Shown here piece after piece: positions 50,500 through 58,482 of a DNA stretch of 64,000 nt; position 1 is the first letter of the stretch, and the number at the start of each line of letters is the position of its first letter. This DNA comes from Citreimonas salinaria (GTDB lineage Bacteria > Pseudomonadota > Alphaproteobacteria > Rhodobacterales > Rhodobacteraceae), in assembly GCF_900107235.1 (NCBI RefSeq), contig NZ_FNPF01000004.1:124001-188000 (forward strand), read 5' to 3'. The notes under the pieces are model-generated. The model made no database searches, was not told where the DNA came from, and was given only the letters and a program-made list of their open reading frames with translations. The translations under genes were made by a program, and so were the position numbers.

Positions 50500-51698
50500 G
50501 CCTTCAGCAGCGCCTTGAGGTCCGTGTCAGGGTCGGCCACGGCATCGGGATCGGGCGACTTTCCCGCCTCGATCAGCCGCTTTCCAACCATGTAGGCGCG
50601 GCTGTCGTTCATCGCGTCGATCGCCAGCAGCCTGTCGCCCGCGTAGTACCAGTGCGACCGGCCCGCGCCCTCGCGCACCACGACGCGGTCGTAGCCGGTG
50701 TTCAGGCCCGCGATCTGCAGCTTGACGTCGTACTGGTCCGACCAGAACCACGGCGCGGCGCGGTAGTCGCGCGCCTCACCCATGAGATTGTCGGCTACCA
50801 GTTCGCCCATGTCGATCGCGTTGCCCACCGATTCCAGCCGCATCGCACCGTCCGTGCCGGGGAAGGACGCGCAATCCCCCGCCGCCCAGACATGCGGATC
50901 GCTGGTGCGGCCCTGCGCGTCGACCGCGATGCCGTTCTCGACCCGCAGGCCGGCGGCTTCGGCCAGCGCGGTGCAGGGGGCGATGCCCACGCCGACCACG
51001 ACGAAATCGACGTCCAGCGTTCTGCCGTCGCTCAGCAAGGCGCCCGAGACATGGCCATCACCGGTCAGGCGCGCCAGCCTGGTCCCCTCTCGGATGGTGA
51101 CGCCGTGGGATTCGTGCAGGGCGCGGAACCAGGTGGCGGTCTCGGGGGAGGCGACGCGCGACAGGATGCGATCGGCGGCCTCGACCAGCGTGACCTCCAG
51201 GCCCAGTTTCGCGGCGACCGCCGCGGCTTCGAGCCCGATATAGCCGCCGCCGACGACCAGCACCCGGGCGCCCTTGGTGAAGCGCGGCGCCATCGCGTCC
51301 ACATCGGCCAACGTGCGCACCACGTGTACGCCGTCCAGATCGCCGCCGATCTTGGCCGGCAACCGCCGCGGAGCCGAGCCCGTGCACAGGATGAGGTCGC
51401 CATACGGGACGGTGTCGCCGCCGGCGGTCACGGTTCGCGCTTGGGTGTCGATTGCCGTCACGGGTTCGCCCAGTTTCAACGTCACCGCGTTGTCGCGATA
51501 GAAGGCCTCCGGCCGCAGGAACAGGCGGTCCAGCGCCATGTCGCCCAGCAGGTAGGTCTTGGACAGGGGCGGGCGCTGGTAGGGCGGCACGGGTTCGTCG
51601 CCGATCAGCGTGATCGACCCGTCGAAGCCCTTCGCGCGCAGCCGCGCCACCGCCGAGGACGCCGCCTGTCCACCGCCCACGATCACCACATCCGCCAT
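50496..51698 (-). CDS. FAD-dependent ferredoxin/rubredoxin reductase-type oxidoreductase
   Basis: 400 aa from ATG 51698. The Rossmann FAD motif opens the protein ('DVVIVGGGQAASSAVARLRA'), followed by 'YQRPPLSKTYLLGD', NAD(P)-binding 'VLVVGGGYIGLEAAAVAAKL' (about 147-166), and 'VWAAGDCASFP' (FAD contact) with a C-terminal 'WFWSDQYDVKLQIAGL' domain. This is the putidaredoxin/rhodocoxin reductase type that passes electrons from NAD(P)H to a ferredoxin, often for a P450 or dioxygenase. No ferredoxin or oxygenase gene adjoins, so its partner is elsewhere. It is coupled to rsmD downstream and diverges from the peroxiredoxin gene. Confidence 0.92.
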   Translation of the reverse strand: MADVVIVGGGQAASSAVARLRAKGFDGSITLIGDEPVPPYQRPPLSKTYLLGDMALDRLFLRPEAFYRDNAVTLKLGEPVTAIDTQARTVTAGGDTVPYGDLILCTGSAPRRLPAKIGGDLDGVHVVRTLADVDAMAPRFTKGARVLVVGGGYIGLEAAAVAAKLGLEVTLVEAADRILSRVASPETATWFRALHESHGVTIREGTRLARLTGDGHVSGALLSDGRTLDVDFVVVGVGIAPCTALAEAAGLRVENGIAVDAQGRTSDPHVWAAGDCASFPGTDGAMRLESVGNAIDMGELVADNLMGEARDYRAAPWFWSDQYDVKLQIAGLNTGYDRVVVREGAGRSHWYYAGDRLLAIDAMNDSRAYMVGKRLIEAGKSPDPDAVADPDTDLKALLKA

Positions 51699-51775
51699 CG
51701 TTGCCTTCTTTCCCTTTGACAGGCAGACCCTATAATTTCGTGCCACAGAGTTGCAAACCAAAGGAACGGACCGGA

Positions 51776-52264
51776 ATGAGCATTTCAGTGGGACAGGCGC
51801 TGCCGGAGGCGACGCTGGTGCGGATGGGTCCTGAAGGGCCCGAGCAGGTCAAGCTGGGCAGCTTGACCAAGGGCCGCAAGCTGGCGATCTTCGCGGTGCC
51901 TGGCGCCTTCACGGCGACCTGCTCGATGGCGCACGTCCCCAGCTTCATGCGCACGCGCGACCAGTTCATGCAGAAAGGCGTGGACGAGATCGTCTGCATC
52001 TCCGTCAACGATCCGTTCGTGCTGCAGGCCTGGGGCGAAAGCACAGGGGCTACGGATGCCGGCATCACGATGCTGGGCGATCCGGAATCGACCTTTACCA
52101 CGGCGATCGGCATGGACTTCACCGCGCCGCCAGTGGGCCTGATCGCGCGGTCCAAGCGCTATGCCATGCTGGTCGAGGACAACGTGGTGAAGGTGCTGCA
52201 CGTGGAGCAAAGCCCCGGCACCTGCGAGGCGACCGCGGGCGAGTCCCTGCTGGCGGAGGTCTGA
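51776..52264 (+). CDS. Peroxiredoxin (Prx5/AHP1 type)
   Basis: 162 aa from ATG 51776. Reduces hydrogen peroxide and organic peroxides through a peroxidatic cysteine, here in 'FAVPGAFTATCSMAHVPSFM' (about residues 39-58); the usual proline before T-C is alanine (AFTATCS). 'VDEIVCISVNDPFVLQAWGE' and the C-terminal 'HVEQSPGTCEATAGESLL' are typical of the glutaredoxin- or glutathione-dependent Prx5 group. It shares a 77-bp divergent promoter region with the flavoprotein gene; a TATAAT at 51731-51736 lies there, but TTGACA is only nine bases away, too close for a standard promoter. Confidence 0.93.
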   Translation: MSISVGQALPEATLVRMGPEGPEQVKLGSLTKGRKLAIFAVPGAFTATCSMAHVPSFMRTRDQFMQKGVDEIVCISVNDPFVLQAWGESTGATDAGITMLGDPESTFTTAIGMDFTAPPVGLIARSKRYAMLVEDNVVKVLHVEQSPGTCEATAGESLLAEV

Positions 52265-52336
52265 AGGGCAGGCGGAGAGGAGGGGCTGCTCGTCCGCTCA
52301 TCGGACGTCACGTGCGCCGTGCCGCCTCTCTGCCGC

Positions 52337-53761
52337 TCATGACTCCCCGGCAGCCTGCGCCTGTACCGCGTCGAGGGGAATCCGAAACGACACCTTCAGC
52401 CCCTCCGGTCCGAAATCCCGGTCGACGCTGCCGCCGAACTGCAGGTTGATCGATCGGTCGATCACAGTGCTGCCGAAGCCGCGGCGCGACGGTGGTCGAA
52501 CCGGAGGGCCGCCGCTTTCGACCCAGTCGATCCAAAGAGAAGGCGGGGCTTCGCCGTTCTGTATCTTCCACGCGACCTTCAACTCGCCTTTGGCGCGACT
52601 GAGCGAGCCATACTTGGCCGAATTCGTCGAGAGTTCATGGAACACCAGCCCCAGTGCAGTCGCGGCCTGCGGGGATAGCCGTACCACCTCTCCCTCAATG
52701 TCGACGCGGCTCCGCTCGGAGCCGGCATATGGCGTCAGTTCGGACCTCAGCAGTGACCGCAATCCGACCGAATGAAAGCCCTCCTTCATCAGAAGCGCGT
52801 GGTTCTGCGCCACCGCGGACAAGCGCGACTGCAGCGAGCTTTGCAAATCGTCGACGCTGTCACTGTGCGCGGCGCTCATCCGTACGAGCGACTGAGCGAC
52901 CATCATGATGTTGCTGATCCGGTGACTCAGTTCCTTCGTCAGCAACTCGCGCTGTTGTTCTGCTTTCCAGCGGCGCGTCACGTCGAAGCTCACGCCGATG
53001 ATCCTTTTGCCTCCGTTCCCGGCTTCGATTGCGGTCCCCGTCGAAAAAATCCGTTTCGTAGTCCCACCCACATCGAGGCCGAACTCGCACTCGAAGCTCG
53101 AAACCTTCTCGGAGCTGTCCGAAAGCGCGCGCTGCAGGCGCGGAAGATCTTCCGAACAGACAAGGTCGAACGCGCGTTCGACAGAAACTGAACCCTCGCT
53201 TTCGAAGTCGAACAGTCTGCGCGTTTCCGCGTCCATTGCCACCTCGTCTCGGTCGAGGTCCCACTCCCAAACGCCCATCCGCCCGCTTTCCAGCGCCAAG
53301 CGCATCCGCCGCTCGCTTTCCTCCAAGGCGCTAGACTTCTCCTCGAGTTGCCGTTCAAGAGCCCTGCGTTCAGAGATGTCTCGAACGACCGCCGTCAGGA
53401 CCGTTTCCCCTTCGATTTGGCGACGCGAGAGCGACGCCTCGACCGGGAATTCTTCGCCATTTGCGCGGCGTCCCCAAACCTGGCTTCGATGCCCCATGAG
53501 TATGTGGGCCTCGCCCGCTTCGTCAGCGAAACCGGCGACAAGCGCGGCATGCCCGGCGCGGAACCGTTCGGGCAGGAGAATATCGAGCGTCTTTCCCACG
53601 ATGTCTTGCGCCGCGTATCCGAACATGGCTTCGGCCGGCGGACTGAAGAAGACTATTCGCCCGGTTGCGTCGGCGCTGATGACCGCGTCAGCGGCAAGGG
53701 CCATGGCTTCGATGGCGCTGATTGTCGAAACAGAGTTGGGCAACTGCAGATCCGTAGACAA
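52337..53761 (-). CDS. PAS-PAS HWE-family sensor histidine kinase
   Basis: About 474 aa. The start is uncertain: TTG 53761 is used here; the frame stays open to GTG 53878 but the extra 39 residues look non-coding, and TTG 53743 is also possible. Two PAS domains ('AADAVISADATGRIVFFSPP', about 20-140, and 'GVWEWDLDRDEVAMDAETRR', about 165-285) precede the kinase core: 'ELSHRISNIMMVAQSLVRMS' (phospho-His), 'FHELSTNSAKYGSL' (HWE histidine, N box) and 'IDWVESGGPPV' (W-E pair), ending 'RGFGSTVIDRSINLQFGG'. No membrane segment, so it is a soluble sensor of light, redox or a ligand. No response regulator is adjacent. Confidence 0.9.
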   Translation of the reverse strand: MSTDLQLPNSVSTISAIEAMALAADAVISADATGRIVFFSPPAEAMFGYAAQDIVGKTLDILLPERFRAGHAALVAGFADEAGEAHILMGHRSQVWGRRANGEEFPVEASLSRRQIEGETVLTAVVRDISERRALERQLEEKSSALEESERRMRLALESGRMGVWEWDLDRDEVAMDAETRRLFDFESEGSVSVERAFDLVCSEDLPRLQRALSDSSEKVSSFECEFGLDVGGTTKRIFSTGTAIEAGNGGKRIIGVSFDVTRRWKAEQQRELLTKELSHRISNIMMVAQSLVRMSAAHSDSVDDLQSSLQSRLSAVAQNHALLMKEGFHSVGLRSLLRSELTPYAGSERSRVDIEGEVVRLSPQAATALGLVFHELSTNSAKYGSLSRAKGELKVAWKIQNGEAPPSLWIDWVESGGPPVRPPSRRGFGSTVIDRSINLQFGGSVDRDFGPEGLKVSFRIPLDAVQAQAAGES

Positions 53762-54181
53762 AGGTGCCGGCGGTAGAAGCCGCCACACATGACTGAGTAC
53801 AACCGGAACCGGTGCCGGCAAATTTAAAGGCGGCGCCACGTGTCGGACGCCCCTGTCCTTTCGCTTGCGCCGTGGCACATGGCAAATTCATGCATGACAC
53901 GGGCGTCATCGGTCAAGACCGGGTGCGTCGGAGACCCGCCTCAGCGGGCTTTCCGCGTCCCCGCCTGCCCGTATCGAACCCGTCCGGTGGTCGTTCCGCC
54001 TCTCGGCGAACTCTGCCAGCCGTGCGCCGGCCAGCACCGAGCCGACGGAAGGGGCCAGGGAGCGCCCCGCCAAAGACAGCGGGCCTAAAACCCGCCGACA
54101 TCCGCGGACGCGAACATGACGCGGGCGCTGACGGCCCGAGTACAGCCGATCGCCAGCGCCCCCCTTTGCCAACGCCGTTGG
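53762..54181. other. Intergenic stretch without a supported gene
   Basis: Between the kinase start and the end of the DUF1244 gene. Short open frames on both strands have arginine- and proline-rich composition and no recognisable domains. It should contain the kinase promoter; no convincing box was identified. Confidence 0.45.
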
Positions 54182-54496
54182 TCAGCCCTTGTCGGTCACG
54201 TTCTCCTTGAACGCCTTCTGGAATGCCGCCTGCTGTTCAGGAGTGGCGTCAGCCTGGCTTTGCGCCTTCCACTGGTCGTAGGGCATGCCGTAGAAGATCT
54301 CGCGCGCGTCTTCCTTGCCCATCTCGATGCCGCGCTCGGCCGCGGCCTCCTGATACCAGCGCGACAGGCAGTTGCGGCAGAAGCCCGCCATGTTCATCAG
54401 GTCGATGTTCTGCACGTCGGGGCGGTCCTGCATCAGGTGCTGGCGCAGCCGGCGGAAGGCGGCGGCCTCGAGTTCGGTGCGGGTGGCGTCGTCCAT
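54182..54496 (-). CDS. DUF1244 family protein
   Basis: 104 aa from ATG 54496 (AAGGAG eight to nine bases upstream). The full DUF1244 pattern is present: 'AAAFRRLRQHLMQDRPDVQN', 'IDLMNMAGFCRNCLSRWYQE', 'GKEDAREIFYGMPYDQWKAQ' and the 'ADATPEQQAAF' tail. The family is small, cytoplasmic and widespread in alpha- and gammaproteobacteria; its role is unknown. The C-x2-C in 'FCRNCLSRW' is conserved and could bind metal or act in redox. Confidence 0.92.
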   Translation of the reverse strand: MDDATRTELEAAAFRRLRQHLMQDRPDVQNIDLMNMAGFCRNCLSRWYQEAAAERGIEMGKEDAREIFYGMPYDQWKAQSQADATPEQQAAFQKAFKENVTDKG

Positions 54497-54928
54497 GGGT
54501 GTCACTCCTTTGCGGGTGTCGGGTCTGCGATTGTCGGTGCGCGTTCCGGCGGTGCGCGGCCCGCGCCTGCTGGTCATATCGGGGCACTCGGACAGGATGT
54601 CGAGCAGCGGATTCCTATGCCGCGGCCCCTGTCGGGCCTCGCTTTCGAGGTGCTAGGCGGTGTATGTGACGGCATCTTCGTCCTTGGCCAGGCGGCATAG
54701 GACGTCGCCTCGGCAATGGGAATTGCGGTTATGGCGCTTGCCGTGCTACCGGGAAGCGAAGATCGTTAGCGTTAACGCGGCCAAGGAATGGGTTCGTTAG
54801 GTTGAAACCGGCGCAAAGCGAATGAAAATGGTGGCCAAGCGAACATCGTTGGCGACCGCTTGCGCCGTGCGAGGGCACCGGCGCGGTGCCGCGCGGTCGT
54901 CCGAAATGCCGGGCAAGGAGACAGGAAC
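54497..54928. other. Upstream region of pyk, no gene seen
   Basis: About 430 bases between divergent genes. The stretch from 54700 to 54880 is AT-richer than its surroundings and contains CGTTAGCGTTAACG (54767-54780) and several GCGAA repeats (54754, 54837), features fitting a promoter region for pyk. No specific regulator site can be named. Confidence 0.45.
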
Positions 54929-56374
54929 ATGAAGCGCAACCGAAGAGTGAAGATCGTCGCCACGCTGGGGCCGGCATCCTCGACCTATGAAATGATCCGC
55001 CAACTGCACGAGACCGGGGCGGATGTGTTCCGCCTGAACATGAGCCACGGCACGCATGCCGAGATCGCCGAGCGTCACGCGATCATACGGCAGGTCGAGA
55101 AGGACCTCGACAGCCCGATCGCCATCCTCGCCGACCTGCAGGGCCCGAAGCTGCGGGTGGGCGAGTTCGCCAACGGCGCCGAGGAGCTGGAATGGGGCGC
55201 ATCCTTCCGGCTGGACCTCGACCCGACGCCGGGCACGCAGGAGCGGGTCTGCCTGCCGCATCCCGAGATATTCGCCGCGCTGGAACCCGGCGCGCACCTG
55301 CTGGTCAACGACGGCAAGCTTCGCCTGCGGGTCGAGGAATGCGCCGAGGATCACGCCAACTGCACCGTGATCGCGGGGGGCACGATCTCGAACCGCAAGG
55401 GCGTGAACGTGCCCGACGTGGTGCTGCCGCTGGCGGCGCTGTCGGAAAAGGATCGCAAGGATCTGGAGTTCGTGGCGGGACTGGGCGTCGACTGGCTGGC
55501 ACTGTCCTTCGTGCAGCGCGCCGCCGACGTCGAGGAGGCGCGAGAGCTGTGCGGCGGCCGCGCGGCCATCCTGTCGAAGATCGAGAAGCCCGCCGCCGTG
55601 AAGGCCTTTGAAGAGATCCTGGCCGCGTCGGATGGCATCATGGTCGCGCGCGGCGACTTGGGCGTCGAGCTGCCGGTGCAGAACGTGCCGCCGATCCAGA
55701 AGCGCCTGGTCCGCAAGTGCCGCGCCGCGGCCAAGCCGGTGATCGTGGCGACGCAGATGCTCGAGTCGATGATCGAGAGCCCGATGCCCACCCGCGCCGA
55801 GGTCAGCGACGTCGCCACCGCGATCTACGAGGGCACGGACGCCATAATGCTGTCGGCGGAATCCGCGGCCGGGAAGTACCCGATCGAAGCGGTGGCCACC
55901 ATGGACAACGTCGCCCGCGAGGTCGAGAACGACCCGACTTATGCCGAGGTGATCGAGTCGAGCCGCATGGCCAACCGCGAATCGGTGGCCGACGGAATCG
56001 TCGCCGCCGCGCGGCAGATCGCCGAGGCGACCGACATCAAGGCGATCTGCTGCTTTACCTCGTCGGGCGGGACCGCAGCGCTGGTCGCGCGCGAACGGCC
56101 TTGGGTGCCGATCATCGCGCTGACCAGCCTGCGAGGCACCGCGCGGCGACTGTCGCTGACCTGGGGCACGCATTGCGTGATGACCGGCGAGCTGGAGCGC
56201 TTCAAGCAGGCGGTGGTCAACGCAGCTCGCGCCGCGCGCGCCGAGGGTTATGCCGACGTGCACGACCAGATCGTCGTCACCGCCGGGGTGCCCTTCAACA
56301 CCAGCGGGACCACGAACATCCTGCGCGTCGCGCCCTGCGACGAGCGACTGATCTACCGCACCGATCCCGGTTGA
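54929..56374 (+). CDS. pyk: Pyruvate kinase
   Basis: 481 aa from ATG 54929 (AAGGAG ten bases upstream); ORF extension to 54860 is not supported. It makes pyruvate and ATP from phosphoenolpyruvate in glycolysis. Key blocks: 'RRVKIVATLGPASSTYEMIR', 'FRLNMSHGTHAEI', 'ILADLQGPKLRVGEF', the catalytic lysine region 'ILSKIEKPAAVKAFEEILAA' then 'SDGIMVARGDLGVEL', and 'QMLESMIESPMPTRAEVSDV'. The C-terminal regulatory domain ends 'TSGTTNILRVAPCDERL', so a full-length enzyme. It appears monocistronic. Confidence 0.96.
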   Translation: MKRNRRVKIVATLGPASSTYEMIRQLHETGADVFRLNMSHGTHAEIAERHAIIRQVEKDLDSPIAILADLQGPKLRVGEFANGAEELEWGASFRLDLDPTPGTQERVCLPHPEIFAALEPGAHLLVNDGKLRLRVEECAEDHANCTVIAGGTISNRKGVNVPDVVLPLAALSEKDRKDLEFVAGLGVDWLALSFVQRAADVEEARELCGGRAAILSKIEKPAAVKAFEEILAASDGIMVARGDLGVELPVQNVPPIQKRLVRKCRAAAKPVIVATQMLESMIESPMPTRAEVSDVATAIYEGTDAIMLSAESAAGKYPIEAVATMDNVAREVENDPTYAEVIESSRMANRESVADGIVAAARQIAEATDIKAICCFTSSGGTAALVARERPWVPIIALTSLRGTARRLSLTWGTHCVMTGELERFKQAVVNAARAARAEGYADVHDQIVVTAGVPFNTSGTTNILRVAPCDERLIYRTDPG

Positions 56375-56524
56375 TCGGCCTTGGGGGGCAACTGGCCGAG
56401 GAATCGGGCCGTCCCCCGCTTGCCAAGCGCGCCGCATGTGCCTATACGGCGCCTCTGATCCGCGCGGCCGGCCGAAGTGGCATGCCGAGTCGCGCGATGC
56501 GGGTCGAACGAGAAGGAGACCGAA

Positions 56525-56725
56525 ATGCCCAAGATGAAGACCAAGTCGAGCGCCAAGAAGCGCTTCAAGGTGAGCGCGACCGGCAAGGTCATCGCCGGCC
56601 AGGCCGGCAAGCGCCACGGCATGATCAAGCGCACCAAGAAATTCATCCGCGACGCGCGCGGGACGACTGTCCTGAGCGAACCCGACGCCAAGATCATCAA
56701 GGGCTTCATGCCCTACGACCGCTGA
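56525..56725 (+). CDS. rpmI: 50S ribosomal protein L35 (bL35)
   Basis: 66 aa from ATG 56525 (AGAAGGAGA upstream). The sequence '[20 protein letters not shown]' and '[20 protein letters not shown]' is typical of bL35. rplT follows after 15 bases. infC, which often precedes this pair in other bacteria, is not here; pyk lies upstream instead. Confidence 0.97.
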   Translation: MPKMKTKSSAKKRFKVSATGKVIAGQAGKRHGMIKRTKKFIRDARGTTVLSEPDAKIIKGFMPYDR

Positions 56726-56740
56726 GAAGGAGGATAACAG

Positions 56741-57106
56741 ATGTCCCGAGTCAAAGGCGGAACCGTCACCCACGCACGTCACAAGAAGGTCATCAAGGCG
56801 GCGAAAGGCTATTACGGCCGTCGCAAGAACACCTTCAAGGTCGCGGCCCAAGCGGTCGACAAGGCCAACCAGTACGCCACGCGCGACCGCAAGAACCGCA
56901 AGCGCAATTTCCGCGCGCTGTGGATCCAGCGGATCAACGCCGCCGTGCGCATGCATGACGAAAGCCTGACCTATTCGCGTTTCATCAACGGCCTGTCGCT
57001 GGCCGGGATCGAGGTGGACCGCAAGGTCCTCGCCGATCTCGCCGTGCACGAGCCCGAGGCGTTCAACGCGATCGTCGACCAGGCGAAGGGCGCGCTGGCG
57101 GCCTGA
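56741..57106 (+). CDS. rplT: 50S ribosomal protein L20 (bL20)
   Basis: 121 aa; AAGGAGGA precedes the ATG. Binds 23S rRNA early in large-subunit assembly. Signature: '[20 protein letters not shown]', '[20 protein letters not shown]' and '[20 protein letters not shown]'. Forms an operon with rpmI and is followed by a strong terminator. The pheS-pheT pair continues in the same direction about 230 bp later. Confidence 0.97.
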   Translation: MSRVKGGTVTHARHKKVIKAAKGYYGRRKNTFKVAAQAVDKANQYATRDRKNRKRNFRALWIQRINAAVRMHDESLTYSRFINGLSLAGIEVDRKVLADLAVHEPEAFNAIVDQAKGALAA

Positions 57107-57132
57107 GCCGTTCAGCCCCTGTCGAATGAGAT

Positions 57133-57160
57133 GGCCGCGCCTGCCGGGCGCGGCCTTTTT
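57133..57160 (+). terminator. Rho-independent terminator after rplT
   Basis: A perfect 9-bp stem GGCCGCGCC / GGCGCGGCC with loop TGCCG, followed by TTTTT, 27 bases after the rplT stop. Confidence 0.9.
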
Positions 57161-57336
57161 CGTGCGTGTTGCCAGAAGGGGCGGGGCTGCGCCCCGCGCC
57201 GGTTCAGCCCGTTTCCGCCTTCGGCGGAGTCCGGGCCGCTGGCGCCCGGCCGCGTGAGGTCTGCGCCACGGCGAGCGGCAGGCTTGCACCTTCCCGCCCG
57301 TATGGTAGCTAGCGCCCGACCGGGATGGAGCGTGCG

Positions 57337-58410
57337 ATGGAAGACCTGCGGAAGAAGTATCTCGACCTGATCGGTGCCGCCTCGGACGAGGGCGCGCTGG
57401 AGTCGTTGCGCGTGCAGGCCGTCGGCAAGAAGGGCGAGATCAGCCTGAAGATGCGCGAACTTGGCAAGATGAGCCCCGAGGAGCGCCAGACGGCCGGCCC
57501 CTCGCTCAACGCGCTGAAGGACGAGATCAACACCGCCTTGGCCGCCAAGAAGGCCGCGCTGGGCGATGCCGCGCTGAACGAGCGGCTGCAGGCTGAATGG
57601 CTGGACGTGACGCTGCCGGGCCGGACCCGGCGTGCCGGCACGATCCACCCGATCAGCCAAGTGACCGAGGAGGTGACCGCGATCTTCGCCGACATGGGCT
57701 TCGCCGTGGCCGAAGGCCCGCAGATCGACAGCGACTGGTACAACTTCGACGCTTTGAACATTCCCGGCCACCACCCGGCGCGGGCCGAGATGGACACGTT
57801 CTACATGCACCGCGCCGAGGGCGACGCCCGCCCGCCGCACGTGCTGCGCACCCATACCTCCCCGGTGCAGATCCGGTCGATGGAGAAGCAGGGCGCGCCC
57901 ATCCGCGTGATCGCGCCGGGCCGCGTCTACCGCGCCGACTACGACCAGACGCACACGCCGATGTTCAACCAGATCGAGGGGCTGGCGATCGACCGCGACA
58001 TCTCGATGGCTAACCTCAAATGGGTGCTCGAGGAGTTCTTCTCGGCGTTCTTCGAGGTGGACGGGATCAAGACCCGGTTCCGCGCCTCGCATTTCCCGTT
58101 CACCGAACCCTCGGCCGAGGTCGACATCCAGTGTTCCTGGGTCGACGGCCAGCTGCGCATAGGCGAGGGCGACGACTGGATGGAGGTTCTCGGCTCGGGC
58201 ATGGTGCACCCGAAGGTGCTGCAGGCGGCGGGCGTCGATCCATCGCAATGGCAGGGCTTCGCCTTCGGCATGGGGATCGACCGGATTGCGATGCTGAAAT
58301 ACGGCATTCCCGACCTGCGCGCCTTCTTCGACAGCGACCTGCGCTGGCTGCGGCACTACGGCTTCGCCTCGCTGGACGTGCCGACGCTGCATGGCGGGCT
58401 GAGCCGCTGA
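57337..58410 (+). CDS. pheS: Phenylalanyl-tRNA synthetase alpha subunit
   Basis: 357 aa from ATG 57337, which has GGAG six bases upstream; ATG 57325 adds four residues and has no site. Forms the (alpha-beta)2 enzyme with PheT. An N-terminal coiled coil ('[20 protein letters not shown]') that binds tRNA is followed by the class II core: '[20 protein letters not shown]', motif 2 '[20 protein letters not shown]', '[20 protein letters not shown]' and motif 3 '[20 protein letters not shown]' near the C-terminus. Confidence 0.97.
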   Translation: MEDLRKKYLDLIGAASDEGALESLRVQAVGKKGEISLKMRELGKMSPEERQTAGPSLNALKDEINTALAAKKAALGDAALNERLQAEWLDVTLPGRTRRAGTIHPISQVTEEVTAIFADMGFAVAEGPQIDSDWYNFDALNIPGHHPARAEMDTFYMHRAEGDARPPHVLRTHTSPVQIRSMEKQGAPIRVIAPGRVYRADYDQTHTPMFNQIEGLAIDRDISMANLKWVLEEFFSAFFEVDGIKTRFRASHFPFTEPSAEVDIQCSWVDGQLRIGEGDDWMEVLGSGMVHPKVLQAAGVDPSQWQGFAFGMGIDRIAMLKYGIPDLRAFFDSDLRWLRHYGFASLDVPTLHGGLSR

Positions 58411-58482
58411 GTTTCGGGCCGACACGGCCCTGCCGATTGCCGCGGGCACGATGCGCCCGACCGACCTGATAGGACCCGACCG

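Noticed and set aside
51716-51736. TTGACA and TATAAT upstream of the peroxiredoxin gene
   Set aside because: The boxes are only nine bases apart, too close for a sigma-70 promoter.
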